Assembly (NCBI GenBank): GCA_963580455.1
Contig: OY756964.1
Coordinates: forward strand, 20,868,001 to 20,932,000
Length of the DNA stretch: 64,000 bases
Reading direction: 5' to 3'
Origin: Euonymus europaeus
Lineage: Eukaryota; Streptophyta; Magnoliopsida; Celastrales; Celastraceae
The position numbers were made by a program, and so were the translations under genes. Position 1 is the stretch's first letter. Each line of letters begins with the position of its first letter. The notes below the pieces were generated by a model, which saw only the letters and a program-made list of their open reading frames with translations, had not been told where the DNA came from and made no database searches. This document shows, one piece after another, positions 1 to 10,960 of the stretch.

Positions 1-213
1 CTAGCGTTAACTTTACCTGTCGCAACTGCAATTGTGGAGAGAGTATTTTCAGCTATGCAGATTGTGAAGAAGCGATTACGGAATCAAATGGGAGATGAAT
101 GACTCAATGATTGTTTAGTTACATACATCGAGAAAGAAGTGTTTGCTCAAATTTCTAATGAAGTTATTATGCAATATTACCAAAATATGAAAACTCATAG
201 ATTGCAATTGTAA
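1..213 (+). pseudogene. hAT transposase C-terminal dimerisation region (fragment)
   Basis: Frame 1 from the first base reads the typical C-terminal end of plant hAT transposases: a Leu-Pro-Val-Ala-Thr-Ala stretch, then Val-Glu-Arg-Val-Phe-Ser-Ala-Met and Lys-Lys-Arg-Leu-Arg-Asn, the hallmark of the hAT dimerisation domain. A TGA at 100-102 interrupts the frame where related proteins read through. The same frame resumes with Leu-Asn-Asp-Cys-Leu-Val-Thr-Tyr-Ile-Glu and closes at a TAA at 211-213. The rest of the gene lies left of the window. The element-like end at 390 downstream supports a transposon origin. The family is clear; the copy is broken. Confidence 0.8.
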
Positions 214-390
214 CCGTTGAACAATTTATATATATAATTTTTAATTACTTAATTAGTTAGATTTTATTGATTAATATTTGTAATTGAGTTATACTTTGAT
301 CTTGTGCTTGAATTTAAACCCCAAAAATTTTTTCGAGACGCTGCCCCGAACCCCGCCCCCACCTTAATCTAGAAGCTGGGTCCGCCCCTG
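1..390 (+). mobile_element. hAT transposon, right-hand end
   Basis: The transposase fragment is followed by 180 bp of non-coding sequence ending in GCTGGGTCCGCCCCTG (375-390). Its reverse complement begins CAGGGGCGGACCCAGC, a common terminal inverted repeat start of plant hAT elements. The left end lies outside the window, so the 8-bp target duplication cannot be tested; the eight bases after the end are GTTACAAT. Confidence 0.7.
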
Positions 391-1166
391 GTTACAATGC
401 AGCAAATGAATTCTCAATGCCTAAGCGTCATTATCTTTTTCACAAACATATATAACCTTCAGTCTCTATCTCTAGTGGTGGAATCCATAAATTTTGTAAT
501 TTACAGACCCGCACAAAATGCACACTTTTAAAGTTAATGTCAGTGGGACCCACTATTTGGGTCCCACAGCCTCTGCTTTCTAATTTCTATAGATATAAAA
601 AGCTGAGTCCGTAACTTGCTGTTATAGAGACGTCCGTATATGAGCAAGCTTCATACATATATCATGTGGACAGAGACAATGAAAGCATACAACCCACGCC
701 CACTTGCCAATATTTGGGAGTTTGTTTGTATTATCTGTCTCCTTGGATTCGCTGCTTGTGGTTATGGAGTATATGGACAGTTGATGGTATGAATATATAT
801 TAATTTCTAAATTTGTTGACATGCAAATCCTTGTTAATATTTTATATTAAGCTGGCTAGCTAGCATTAGGGTTTAGTGCAAGGAAGCAACCAAGCTCCTT
901 CTAATTAAACCCTAAATCATGTGACTTATCCTATCGAGCAGAAAGAGAATCATGCATATCTTATATATATATATATATAATGATTTTTTATATAATTTGC
1001 AAGACAGTAGACAGACAGTGCGAATAGTGCATAATTGTAGGAATGAAAAGAATGATGTTTCGAAAGGTCGGGCCACAAGCGTGACAATATTTTTTGGTAA
1101 ATGCTGTGCTGTATAGCATTTGCCGTTAAACTTAGCTACTTGTGCTGAAATGGGGGGAACTGGTAC

Positions 1167-1220
<54 letters not shown>

Positions 1221-3087
1221 TAATTGGGAGACCTTGCAAGAGTCGCATTTAACTAACTTGGAAGGGTAAGGGACCTGCACTGCACGTGGAGTGGGGAATC
1301 ACGTGAGATGAACTCGTGCGGCTAAGTCACGTGATGGTTCCGTAGCAACATCTCACGCACAGTCAGTACGGGATTATTAAAGGACAGAGTTAGGTTTGGA
1401 CTTCGAGGTGTGCTTGGCACGTGAGAGTAGGCGAGGCGTATCTCAATTTTTATTTTATATTTATTTTGTCTAATGTCATCACAACTTGATACGGTGTATA
1501 ATATATGATTTGCTTTAATGTAAAGGGACTCCCAAATAAATTTACCAATATAAACTAAGGATAATTTTTGGATACCAATATTTGGGGTAGTTATCATTTT
1601 TGCAAAAGAAATTATGATAAACCCCCAATTTATAACATTCATTTCATTCTTAATGAAATAATCTTGTTTATAAATAAAAATACATATAAAATTCATGTTG
1701 GGAGCATTTTGCCCTCTTAATGGGACCCTCCGACTTGATCTGGATGAAATTTATCATTTCCCAATTTTACAAACTCTCAATTTATGAACTCATTTTATCT
1801 CTAATTCTATGATATATTAAATAGTTATTAATTATAAACACATGTACATGAATCTCTTAATATCCAACATTTTATATTAAATAAAAATCATTCAGGGGTC
1901 TCAATTATTTTCTGAAAACCAATTTTAATAGGTGAACTTTAATTTTTTTCATTTATTAAATATTTAGGGAGCTCAATCATTGAATGAAAACAATTTCTAC
2001 GTTGAAATGGATGACACGTATTAAAAGACTTTTAGTTGATTAATTTTTTAAAATAAATGCAGGTAAAAGCGGTGGAGTCGGTTTTGGCGGTTTAGATATG
2101 AGTGATGGGAGCGTTTGTGCCGGCCACGTGGCATGCGTTGGGAGAGTTGGCCGTTTAAGTTTTAACGATGGGGCCTTGACAGGCTGGTTGACAGATTTGT
2201 AGTACCGTTCGTTCCTGACGCTTCCTACTCTTCTTTGTCGTTTATGTGCCAGCTCAGCTTTTTTGCTCGTTCATTTGTGTCTTCATTTATGATATGAACA
2301 AAATATCTTTTTACAAAAGCATATGCTCTACAGCCTGGCTTCATCGTACGCTTCCATCAACCTCCCCAACCCACTTCCGTAAGAGCTTCTATAAAACTTC
2401 CATAAACGGTCCATTATATTTCAAATATACTAATGTTAATTATTATTAATCTTAATTAGGGCAATTCGAGTGGCACAATTGCTATGAATTTTTCAAAAAA
2501 TCAGTTGAATCCCACCTTTATATTAAGTTTCACTTACTTATTCATAAAACACGTTTTTCAACATAATCATATCAATAAAACACATTTTTTAACATAATTT
2601 TTTTATTTTTTATTTATAAATATTCCAAATATCAAACATCAACATCATTTTTAATTTTTTTTCTATCATTTTTTTTCACTTTTTTCTATCATTATACTCA
2701 TATTTAAATATAATTTTTTCAAATAACTTTCCCAACACTCTAAAATTTTAAGTGTTATAAAACATTAATCCATTACATTAATTTTTTCTATAAATTATTC
2801 TCCTATTATTATTATTAAATGTTCTTTTTTTTAATTAAAAAAAACAGAGAGAACTGGAAAGCTTTTCCGTTGGCGTGAAATTGACGGAGTTAGTATGGTG
2901 ACAACTACACGTAATTCAAAAAAACTATGAGAGAGCTGATTATACGTGTAAGTTTGAAGGCGTTGAGGCGACGCGTGTCAAGTTTACAGCTGTATGCTAG
3001 TAACTGATTTGCCTGGAAGAATCCCCACTCTCAACCGCTTATGATCGGTCACTCCAACTGGCTTAGCCAGTCATCCTTATCTCTTCC
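391..3087. other. Intergenic region upstream of the MYB gene
   Basis: AT-rich DNA without a supported gene. It holds an AT dinucleotide run near 962-979, a long ATT microsatellite (1168-1217) and several low-complexity T- or A-rich stretches (2580-2850). Short open frames at 622-822, 1322-1696 and 2246-2449 resemble nothing I know and have non-coding composition. The last few hundred bases presumably include the MYB promoter. Confidence 0.6.
1168..1217. repeat. (ATT)n microsatellite
   Basis: An uninterrupted trinucleotide run of about 50 bp (roughly 16 to 17 units of TAT/ATT). A run this long is likely to be length-polymorphic. Confidence 0.95.
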
Positions 3088-3096
3088 ATATATATA
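3088..3096 (+). promoter_or_regulatory. Probable TATA box of the MYB gene
   Basis: A CATATATATA stretch lies about 190 bp before the MYB start codon. It is followed by a pyrimidine-rich stretch and a leader rich in CT that would make a 5' UTR of about 150 bp. This is the only strong TATA-like site in the proximal upstream region. Confidence 0.5.
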
Positions 3097-3286
3097 CCCC
3101 CTTCACTATGAATCACTCTAGCTTCTCAATTCAGAAGGCGAGGCCTCTGCCTCCACCACCTTAACTTCTCTGTAAAAAAAAATTGTAGCCCCAATTTTGG
3201 AATTTATCTAATTTTCTTTTGTCCTTCTTAGGTTTTTTTTTTGAAATTGTAAGATTAGTGATTGTATTCTCTGAATCGATCAATTC

Positions 3287-4252
3287 ATGGCTTCTGCATC
3301 GAAGAAGGAGATGGATCGGATCAAGGGACCATGGAGTCCCGAAGAGGACGAGTTGTTACGGAGACTGGTTCAGAGCTACGGACCGAGAAACTGGTCACTG
3401 ATAAGCAAATCGATTCCTGGTCGATCCGGTAAGTCATGTCGACTGCGGTGGTGCAACCAGCTCTCGCCTGAGGTTGAGCACCGGCCTTTTACTCCCGAAG
3501 AGGATGAGACCATAGTCAGAGCCCACGCTCGTTTCGGAAACAAATGGGCTACAATCGCCCGCCTCCTCAATGGCCGTACCGATAACGCTATCAAGAACCA
3601 CTGGAACTCCACCTTGAAGCGCAAATGCTCCTCCCTCTCGGAGGACCTAACTGATGACTTGCATCCAAACCAGCCTCCTCTCAAGAGATCCGCAAGTGCG
3701 GGTGCGGGCACAATAATATCGGCTCTGAACTTGAACGCGGGTAGCCCATCCGGATCCGAATTGAGTGATTCCAGTTTGCCTGGTATGTCATTTTCATCCG
3801 TATACAGACCTCTGGCAAGAACCAGCTCGTTCGTTCCCATGGAATCGTCTTCTTCTGTTACGGATCCGCCTACCTCGCTCAGCCTCTCGCTTCCGGGATC
3901 CGATTCGTGCGAGGTTATAAACCATACCCTCGGGTCAGGATCCATTCATGGTTCGAGCGTGGCGGAATTGGTACAATTACAGATTCCGCCAGCACCTGTA
4001 CCCTTGAATCAAGAGGTGGGAGCTGCACAAACTCAAACTAGGCAAAACAATGAGTTAGGGCTTGAGAAGCAGTTCTTCAATGAAGAGTTCTTGGCAGTTA
4101 TGCAAGAGATGATAAGGAAGGAAGTAAGAAACTACTTTTCTGGGGTTGATCAGAACGGTCTTTGTATGCCAAATGATGCTATTAGTATCGAGAATGCTGT
4201 GGTTAGGAGGATTGGAGTTAGCAAGATCGACTGGGGGAAGATTAGTCACTAA
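3287..4252 (+). CDS. R2R3-MYB transcription factor, subgroup 22 (MYB44/MYB70/MYB73/MYB77-like)
   Basis: Nuclear DNA-binding regulator of 321 residues on a single exon, as is usual for subgroup 22. Repeat R2 spans about residues 14-59 with Trp at 16, 36 and 55. Repeat R3 spans about 65-113, with Phe68 in place of the first Trp and Trp at 87 and 106, the standard plant pattern. The short basic stretch KRK follows R3. Downstream are three subgroup-22 features: the [12 protein letters not shown] motif (152-163), an LSLSL-type EAR repression motif (about 197-202) and the C-terminal [19 protein letters not shown] motif (266-284). In Arabidopsis this subgroup acts in abscisic acid, auxin and stress responses, and the EAR motif recruits co-repressors; transfer of those roles here is inference. 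The start chosen is the first ATG before R2. The exact paralogue cannot be fixed by eye. Confidence 0.95.
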   Translation: MASASKKEMDRIKGPWSPEEDELLRRLVQSYGPRNWSLISKSIPGRSGKSCRLRWCNQLSPEVEHRPFTPEEDETIVRAHARFGNKWATIARLLNGRTDNAIKNHWNSTLKRKCSSLSEDLTDDLHPNQPPLKRSASAGAGTIISALNLNAGSPSGSELSDSSLPGMSFSSVYRPLARTSSFVPMESSSSVTDPPTSLSLSLPGSDSCEVINHTLGSGSIHGSSVAELVQLQIPPAPVPLNQEVGAAQTQTRQNNELGLEKQFFNEEFLAVMQEMIRKEVRNYFSGVDQNGLCMPNDAISIENAVVRRIGVSKIDWGKISH

Positions 4253-4943
4253 CCAAAAGTGAATCCTGTTAATTCAACTGAGTCGTACTTAGATGGGAGA
4301 GGAGGATGAGGAGTGAACGATAAAAACTTGCTCTGTTTTTTCGTTTATTTTTTGGTCTCAGTTAATCGTTTGTTATACAGAGTTATAATTTGAATGGGTG
4401 TACAGAGTAATGAACTGGGGAATGAAGAAGAGGGGTACTTTCAGCGGAATTTTGGGGTAGAGACGTAAACAAATTTTTGTTGTGAAACAAAAAATAAAAT
4501 ATGAAACTTTGTTCTATGGACTGCTTTTTGGCATGGATTATGATACCCTAACAATTGAAGTAATGATAACCACATTAGCAACTAAAAATTGCAGAGAATA
4601 AATTTATTGGGATTTTAGTAGTAAGCTGATGAAGGACATACAACCACTTTTGTTTGTCTCTGTTGTGGAGTGTTTGAGAATGAAACAGACCTCTGCCTTT
4701 GATTTTTGTTTTCTTTAGGTAGTTTGGACTACTACTATTGTTCTTGAGATCATTTGGCGATAATCTTGAAGATTTAAGGCATGCAATACTTGAGATTGAA
4801 CTCTGTAGTTCAAGCCACTGTTTTGTTGATGGATCATAATTGTCATGAATTGGCTCGTATATAGTCTTATCTTTTGCCATTGTATATTGTTCTGTATTCT
4901 TCAACCTTTTGGGTTAGAGGAGATGCTGAGAAGTTTCCGGCCT
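4253..4943. other. MYB 3' flank
   Basis: Probable 3' UTR and downstream DNA of the MYB gene, AT-rich with no further gene. A 109-codon open frame on the minus strand (4575-4904) resembles no known family and is probably chance. It ends just before the Mutator-like element. Confidence 0.5.
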
Positions 4944-4952
4944 GATCTTCTT
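4944..4952. repeat. Target site duplication of MULE-1, left copy
   Basis: GATCTTCTT directly precedes the left inverted repeat and is repeated exactly at 13979-13987 after the right one. Nine bases is the size typical for Mutator-like insertions. Confidence 0.95.
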
Positions 4953-5065
4953 GGGTTTTTTGGAAAAATGACCCCCCTTTTCATAATATTTGGAGATCTA
5001 ACCCCACCTCTCATTCTATCTAAAGTTTAACCCTTTTGTCAAAGGAAAAGACGCTGCTGCCCTTA
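4953..5065 (+). repeat. MULE-1 left terminal inverted repeat
   Basis: 113 bp starting GGGTTTTTTGGAAAAATG. It matches the reverse complement of 13866-13978 except at two positions (one C/A near 4977 and one C/T near 5032, by eye). Long, highly similar TIRs are typical of autonomous MULE families and normally contain the transposase binding site. Confidence 0.95.
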
Positions 5066-5899
5066 CACGTCTTTTGATGCACGTTCCCTCCAAGAAAACC
5101 CTAGAACCCATGAAAACCAGCCTGCAGCTTGCTCGGCTCTTCCTCTCTCTTCCTCCATGTCTCGCACCTCTCAAGCTTCGAAGTGAGGTAGATCTCTCAC
5201 CTCGTTCAGCATCTGTCTCCCAGAAAGGATCCTAACCTCTGGAACAAGGACCGAACGCAAGCTCCGTGTTCGATTGGACTAACATACCAGTGCTCAACGT
5301 CATTTCTATGTGTCCAGCACTCCATCCTTTCTCGGACTACTTATCCAAAGCTCCGAAGCTTCATCTGTCGTTGGACATCTTGTCCTCAGTTTTTGTTTGC
5401 CTTCTAATTTTGTTTTGAGGAGGAATATCACTAAACTAAGGTTAGTCTGGTGCATTTGGTTTTGAGAACTGTCATACAACCGAACGATACAAAGTGAAAT
5501 ATTTATTTGATAAATGCATGTATTGTTCATCCAGAAGTAGTTTCGTTCAGAAAATTTTTTCGTTGACAAGTAGCTTTAACAATCGTTGACAAGTTGTTTT
5601 ATTCTCGTTGAAATGGGTTAATGTTTTCGTTGAGAAATATGTTTAAGCTTGTTTATCTGTCTTTTTTTTTTCGTTGATAAATAGTTTTATTTTCGTTTAT
5701 ATATGTCAATTTTTTCGTTGGGAAATATGTTTGAAATTATTTTCGTTTATCCCAGATAACCATTTGGTTGATAAATATCTATATACTTTTTGTTTAGAAC
5801 TATATGTATTTTTGGTTTATAATTATGTTCATGTAAGTGTTATGTTAAGGACTGTGTATAAATTTTTCGTTGACTACTTGTTATCTTTGTGATTCAGAA
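5066..5899 (+). other. MULE-1 leader of the transposase gene
   Basis: No supported protein. The first 270 bp are less AT-rich and CT-rich, as in a transcribed leader. From about 5554 onward the sequence becomes T-rich and is studded with variants of CGTTGATAAA and CGTTGACAAG on the + strand (for example 5671-5681 and 5768-5775). The run ends at a TTCAG-type acceptor just before the ATG at 5900, so part of it may be a 5' UTR intron. Confidence 0.55.
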
Positions 5900-7746
5900 A
5901 TGGAGGAGGTTAGCATATTGGTACGCTATTGTGGCTCTTGGGAACGGGTTGGAGTCAGTTATGCGTATAAAGGTGGGAAGAGTAAGGGTTTGATCATTCC
6001 AAATGATATTTCGTATGACCAATTATTGGATATGGTGTATGAATTGACGGGAAAAGATCGTGAAACATACAATGTTCAATTGAAGTACATTTACAATGTC
6101 CATGGTCCAACTGAGCCCGTTGAGATTGAGAGTAATAAGGACGTCCGCTTCTTCGTTTGATGCAATAGCGACAGGAGCATACCTGGAACATCTCTATGTG
6201 TTACAGTCACTGATAGAGACGTATCTGACGATGCTAATGATCTGGAATTTGATTTGAATGACTACCGATATGATATTGGGTTTACAGATTTGGTGGATGA
6301 TCCGGCCGAAGTTGGATGCAGCAGGAACATGGAGGATCTTAATGATCCTCAAATACATGGATCAGAATTTAACGCAAATTATCATTCAGCTGGTGGAATC
6401 GACGCTTCTAATTCTATTAGTAAGTCACAAAGTTGTGGTAATGCGATATCCTCCAACCAACATCTTGTACTTGATGATGCATCTACCATTTTGAAAGTCG
6501 GAGAAATATTTCCAGACAAAAAGAGTCTGTTAAAAAAGTTATGCATTCATGCTCTTCATTTGCACTTTGAATTCAAAGTGCATAAATCGACAAAAATTCT
6601 TTTTGTTGTTAAATGCAAAGTAGATGACTGCAAGTGGTGGCTTCGAGCAACCAGAGTTAAGGATACATCTTTTTTCATGATCAAGGTATTTCGGGATAGC
6701 CATTTGTCTTCCTCTTGTTTTGAATATAATAATGCTCGACAAGCGACAGGATAGGTTGTGGGAGAATGCATCAAATCTAAATATGAGGGAGTTAGCTGTA
6801 TTTACAGGCCAAAGGACATTGTGAAGGATTTCGAGAGAGTGCATGGAGTTGCCATCAGTTATGATAAAGCTTGGCGGGCAAGGGAAAGTGCACTACATTC
6901 ACCGCATGGTACGCCGGAACAATCTTTTGCAGAATTATCTTCATTTTTTGCAAAATTGGAATCAAAAAATCCAGGTACAGTAACACATATTAAGTCTGAC
7001 TCTTGCAATCGTTTCAAATATTGCTTTATGGCACTTGGTCCATCGTTAAGAGGTTTTCGTACTTGTATAAGACCTGTAATTTGCGTCGATGGAACTCATT
7101 TGAAGGGTAAATATCGTGGAACATTATTCGTTGCCACATGTTTAGATGGAAACAACCAGGTATATCCTTTGGCTTTCGGGGTTGGTGATTCAGAAAATGA
7201 TGATGCGTGGCAATGGTTTTTTGAAAAATTGAATGCAGCTATTGGATGCATTGAATCACTTGTTTTCATTTCGGATAGAAATGGTAGTATTGAAAAAGGA
7301 ATTCGTAGAGTGTTTCCTGATGCCAAACATGGTATTTGCATGTATCACCTTGGTCAGAATTTGAAGGCAAGAAAATTTAGTGACTCCGTCATCCCTGTAT
7401 TCTACAAGGCAGCCAAGACATACAATCAGATGGAGTTCCACCAGATTATGAACCAGATACGTAGATTTGATTCAGGTAATGTTTTCAATTATTTGACGGA
7501 AGCAGGTGTTCACAAATGGTCTCGCGCTTATTTTCCCGGAGAACGGTATAATATCATGACTATCAACATTGCTGAATGCCTGAATGGAATATTAAGGGAT
7601 GCTCGCAGCTTACCTATTACAAGGTTGATGGATCATTTGCAATCTTTATTACAGCGATGGTTTCATGATAGACGCTTAGTAGCTGTTGAGATGAAAAGCG
7701 AGTTCACGGACTATTATGATAAAGTATCTGAAGAAAGAAGGGACAG

Positions 7747-8304
7747 GTATGTAATTTTCAGATCATTATTTCATATTTTATCGTTGACAAACTCTCGTTG
7801 AAAGTACTTATCGTTGATAAATGGGTCAATTTTTGGTTGATAAGTTCGTAATTATGGTTGATATCCGAGTCACATGCCAGACATGTCTGAAACGACCAAG
7901 TCATAAGGTTGATAAACTCTCGTTGAAAGTACTTATCGTTGATAAATGGGTCAATTTTTGGTTGATAAGTTCGTAATTATGGCTGATATCCGAGTCACAT
8001 GCCGGACATGTCTGAAACGACCAAGTCGTAAGGTTGATAAACTCTCGTTGAAAGTACTTATCGTTGATAAATGGGTCAATTTTTGGTTGATAAGTTCGTA
8101 ATTATGGCTGATATCCGAGTCACATGCCGGACATGTCTGAAACGACCAAGTCGTAAGGTTGATAAACTCTCGTTGAAAGTACTTATCGTCGATAAATGGG
8201 TCAAATTTTGGTTGATAAGTTCGTAATTATGGTTGATATCAGAATGTTATAATTTATATAACTAAGTGCTCTTCTACTGTTATGTTGTTATAATAAATTT
8301 ACAG
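7747..8304 (+). other. Transposase intron filled by tandem repeats
   Basis: A 558-bp intron between the DDE core and the SWIM finger. Donor AG/GTATGT and acceptor TTACAG/A keep the frame. Most of it (about 7784-8240) is a tandem array; the last 60 bp are an AT-rich acceptor region. Confidence 0.85.
7784..8240 (+). repeat. 125-bp tandem array carrying GTTGATAA
   Basis: A 125-bp unit repeated about 3.6 times; the landmark TCGTTGATAAATGGG recurs at 7811, 7936, 8061 and (as TCGTCGATAAATGGG) 8186. Each unit has up to three GTTGATAA cores plus GACATGTC, a short palindrome. Units 2 and 3 are nearly identical, so the array expanded recently. It lies entirely in the intron. Confidence 0.95.
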
Positions 8305-8758
8305 AGCCAGAGTAATGACTGTAGAGCCTATTACTATACATTCTTTTCTTGTGAAAGACGGTGATGTTGGAGGACAAGTAGATTTGTCCAGTAAATCGTG
8401 CACTTGCAGAGTTTTCGATCTCGATCATATGCCATGCGTCCACGCTTTTGCAGCATGTAGAGCTAGAAAGATACCAACAGTTCCCTTGTGTTCGCCTTAC
8501 TACCGTACAGACATGCTTGTCCTTGCGTATGCAGAACCAGTAAACCCTGTTTTGAGTTCAGAAAATAGTGTATCGGTTGATGACGTCAGAGAGTTGCTCC
8601 CACCAGAAACTAAGAGAAAAAGCGGAAGGCCGAAGAAGAATCGAATACCGTCGTCCGGAGAGCGAAAGCCTAAAAGAAAATGCAGTCGCTGCAATCGAGA
8701 TGGTCACAACCGTCAAACATGCAGTGAGCCCATTAATCTGCAATCTGGCACGTCATAA

Positions 8759-9029
8759 TCTGTATTCGTATTCGTAGGTAATTATTTTAAAGGATATTTC
8801 TCCCTGGTTGATAACTAATGTTATATATATGTAGTTGATAACTACTTTCTCGAATTTGTTATATGTATTTTCGTTGATAAAAATAGATGTGTGGGTTGAG
8901 ATGTGTCGTTAAGCACATTTATTTCTCGTTGATATTTTTCTAAAACTGTCCACAATCAACACATAACATAACAGATTAACAAATCACTGTCAAATATTTT
9001 GCTTCAAATGTACATAAGCATAATCAAAA
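8759..9029. other. MULE-1 centre between convergent genes
   Basis: 270 bp between the stop codons of the convergent transposase and protease genes. It holds three further + strand GTTGATAA copies (about 8806-8882), then AT-rich DNA where both transcripts probably end. The orientation of the motif switches between here and about 9650. Confidence 0.7.
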
Positions 9030-9630
9030 CTAACTACCCAACATCACATTTTTCCATGTCTCCACAGCGAATTTTTTCCTGAGAAACTGCATGTCCTGAG
9101 CCTTCAACATCGTAATGTCCTTACCAGCACTTAGAATTTCAATGATTTTAATGCAGAAAATACCACAGTCGGAACTGGAAAAATTAAAAGAAAAATAGTG
9201 GATGTTAGTTATGACGTTGGATTTTTATTGTATTTCAAATAAAGTTACGCAACACTTACCCATTATCTTGCTGCGGAACATCAGAGGGACGCTCAACTGG
9301 CCATGGAGAGCCGTCAACGATAATACTTGCACGCACTAGAATTATAGGAATTAATTCAGATAATGGCTTCATCTCGGTGTTGAACTTCTCCTGTCTTGTG
9401 TGTTTTACAAGAGAGTCATAGCAAACAATCTTCTTCTCAACCATATCGATGCAACCAGCAGCCCAATGATCAGAAGTAATATTTATTGGAAAATAAATCT
9501 TTTCCAACTTCGACCAGGATTCAGTTCCCCTCTTTGATCCGTTGACAAAAGATAAAAGACGATTGTCATTGTCCCATTTTAATGGATTTGTGTCTTCTAG
9601 ATATAGTTTATGTCTGATCTGGACATATGA

Positions 9631-9843
9631 CTGGAAGTAATAGAAATTTGTCAACCAGAATAAACGAGAATGAAGTATTTTATCAACCAGAATAAAAGAG
9701 AATGAAGTATTTTATCAACCAGAATAAACGAGAATAAAGTAGTTTATCAACGAGAATAAAGTAGTTTATCAACGAGAATAAAGTAGTTTTTCAACCAGAA
9801 TAAAGTAGTTTTTCAACCTATATAAATGAGAATAATGACTTAC
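9631..9843 (-). repeat. Intron with 32/22-bp tandem repeats
   Basis: This protease intron (donor GTAAGT at 9843, acceptor TTCCAG at 9631) is largely a tandem array of TCAACCAGAATAAACGAGAA-like units. About three have a 32-bp spacing and several more a 22-bp spacing, most carrying TTATCAAC on the + strand. The unit differs from the 125-bp array in the transposase intron, so the arrays arose separately around the same core. Confidence 0.85.
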
Positions 9844-10299
9844 AAAGAACGTGGTATCCATAATCGCACATTTTTGTGTGAAAATATCTGCATTTCCAGC
9901 TAATCTCTTACGTATTATATCCATAGCCACATCAAGATGCTGAAGAAAGATGTAAATCATCATACATTTGTAATTAAAAATAGTATGACAAAATGAAGAA
10001 CAATACGTACCGTATCCAATAACCATTTGCTTTGGTCCATCACAGTATCGAACCATTCTTTCGTTGCATCACATACATTGACATCTATGGTCTTATCCTT
10101 GTTCACGGGATTCATGTAGAATTCATCCATTTCTATTTCCCATTCTTTTGGGTATTCTGAAAGTGGGTTAAATTCTAGAAATTGTTGCGGCTTTCTCTTC
10201 TTCTTTGTGGGATCAACGTACGGTGACACCTGATAGGGGCCCCTCTTTTTTATCTGTTTACCATGAACACCAGTGTTTTCAGTTGCCAAGTTTGCCAAC

Positions 10300-10960
10300 A
10301 ACTGCAATTTCTCGTCATCTGTTTCTTCATCATCAACTGCTTCACCAACCTGATCCTCTGTCTTCTGAACTTCAGCAACAGATTCCTCAACCTTATCCAC
10401 TGCAGATTTATCGACCTCATCAGCAGATGATTTTTGGACCTTATCAACCTCAATACCTTCAGCAGCCTCACCATAAGCGTCTTTATCAACCTCCACACCT
10501 GTGTTATCAACCTCAATATTAGATTCATCAACCTCACCTACAGCTGCTTTATCAACATTCACAGTAGTGTTATCAACCTCAATCTTTCCTTCAGCAACCT
10601 CACCAACAGCGGCTTTATCAACCTTCACACCTGTGTTATCAACCTCAAAATTTCCTTCATCAACCTCACCCACAACAGTTTTTTCAAACTCCACAGCTGT
10701 GTTATCAACCACACCCACAACGTTAACAACTTCTTTTGCATCAGACTTCTCAACCTCATCCACAGCAGAGTTGTCAACCACGTCATTGATATCTTCTTCA
10801 AATCGCTCACCCATAACAGATTTATCAATCAAATCACCAGATTCTTTATCAACCGTAGCATCGGCGTCTTTATCAACCTCAGACTTCAAACTATCAACCT
10901 CGATAGTGGAGTTATCAACCTTAACAGAAGTGGTGTCAACCTCAACATTCACATTATCAT
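10300..10960 (-). repeat. In-frame repeat coding for Val-Asp-Asn/Lys units
   Basis: Within exon 2 of the protease gene the protein repeats units such as EVDNTGVKVDKAAVGEVDE about every 20 residues, very rich in Val, Asp and Glu. At DNA level many Val-Asp-(Asn/Lys) triplets use the same codons, GTT GAT AA(C/A), which is the GTTGATAA motif of the non-coding DNA. The segment looks like motif arrays made translatable in the minus direction. It separates the basic region from the protease domain and is predicted disordered and acidic. Confidence 0.85.

Larger units (their letters stand above)
5900..8758 (+). pseudogene. MURA-type Mutator transposase gene with two in-frame stops
   Basis: Two exons in one frame, 5900-7746 and 8305-8758, joined by a GTATGT...TTACAG intron (7747-8304) that restores Asp-Arg-Ala-Arg across the junction. 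The N-terminal part to 6157 is a ubiquitin-like/PB1-like MULE leader domain. A MuDR N-terminal domain with Cys-Lys-Val-Asp-Asp-Cys follows at about 6500-6690. The catalytic core begins with CVDGTHL (about 7083) and continues with ISDRNGS (first Asp pair of the DDE set) and the CMYH motif (7339). The candidate Glu lies in AECLN (about 7570). Exon 2 encodes a SWIM zinc finger (CTC...CVH, 8399-8444) and a CX2CX4HX4C knuckle (8682-8723). Stops interrupt the frame at 6158-6160 (TGA) and 6752-6754 (TAG), both inside conserved sequence with the same frame open on each side. As it stands no full-length transposase can be made without readthrough. Confidence 0.9.

Noticed and set aside
3376..3945. 189-codon minus frame within the MYB gene
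   Set aside because: Shadow of the conserved MYB coding sequence on the other strand.
4575..4904. 109-codon minus frame downstream of MYB
   Set aside because: No similarity to known proteins, no promoter-like context, overlaps the MYB 3' flank.
7784..8240. CRISPR-like appearance of regular repeats in the transposase intron
   Set aside because: The units are contiguous 125-bp tandem repeats without unique spacers, in a plant genome; not a CRISPR array.
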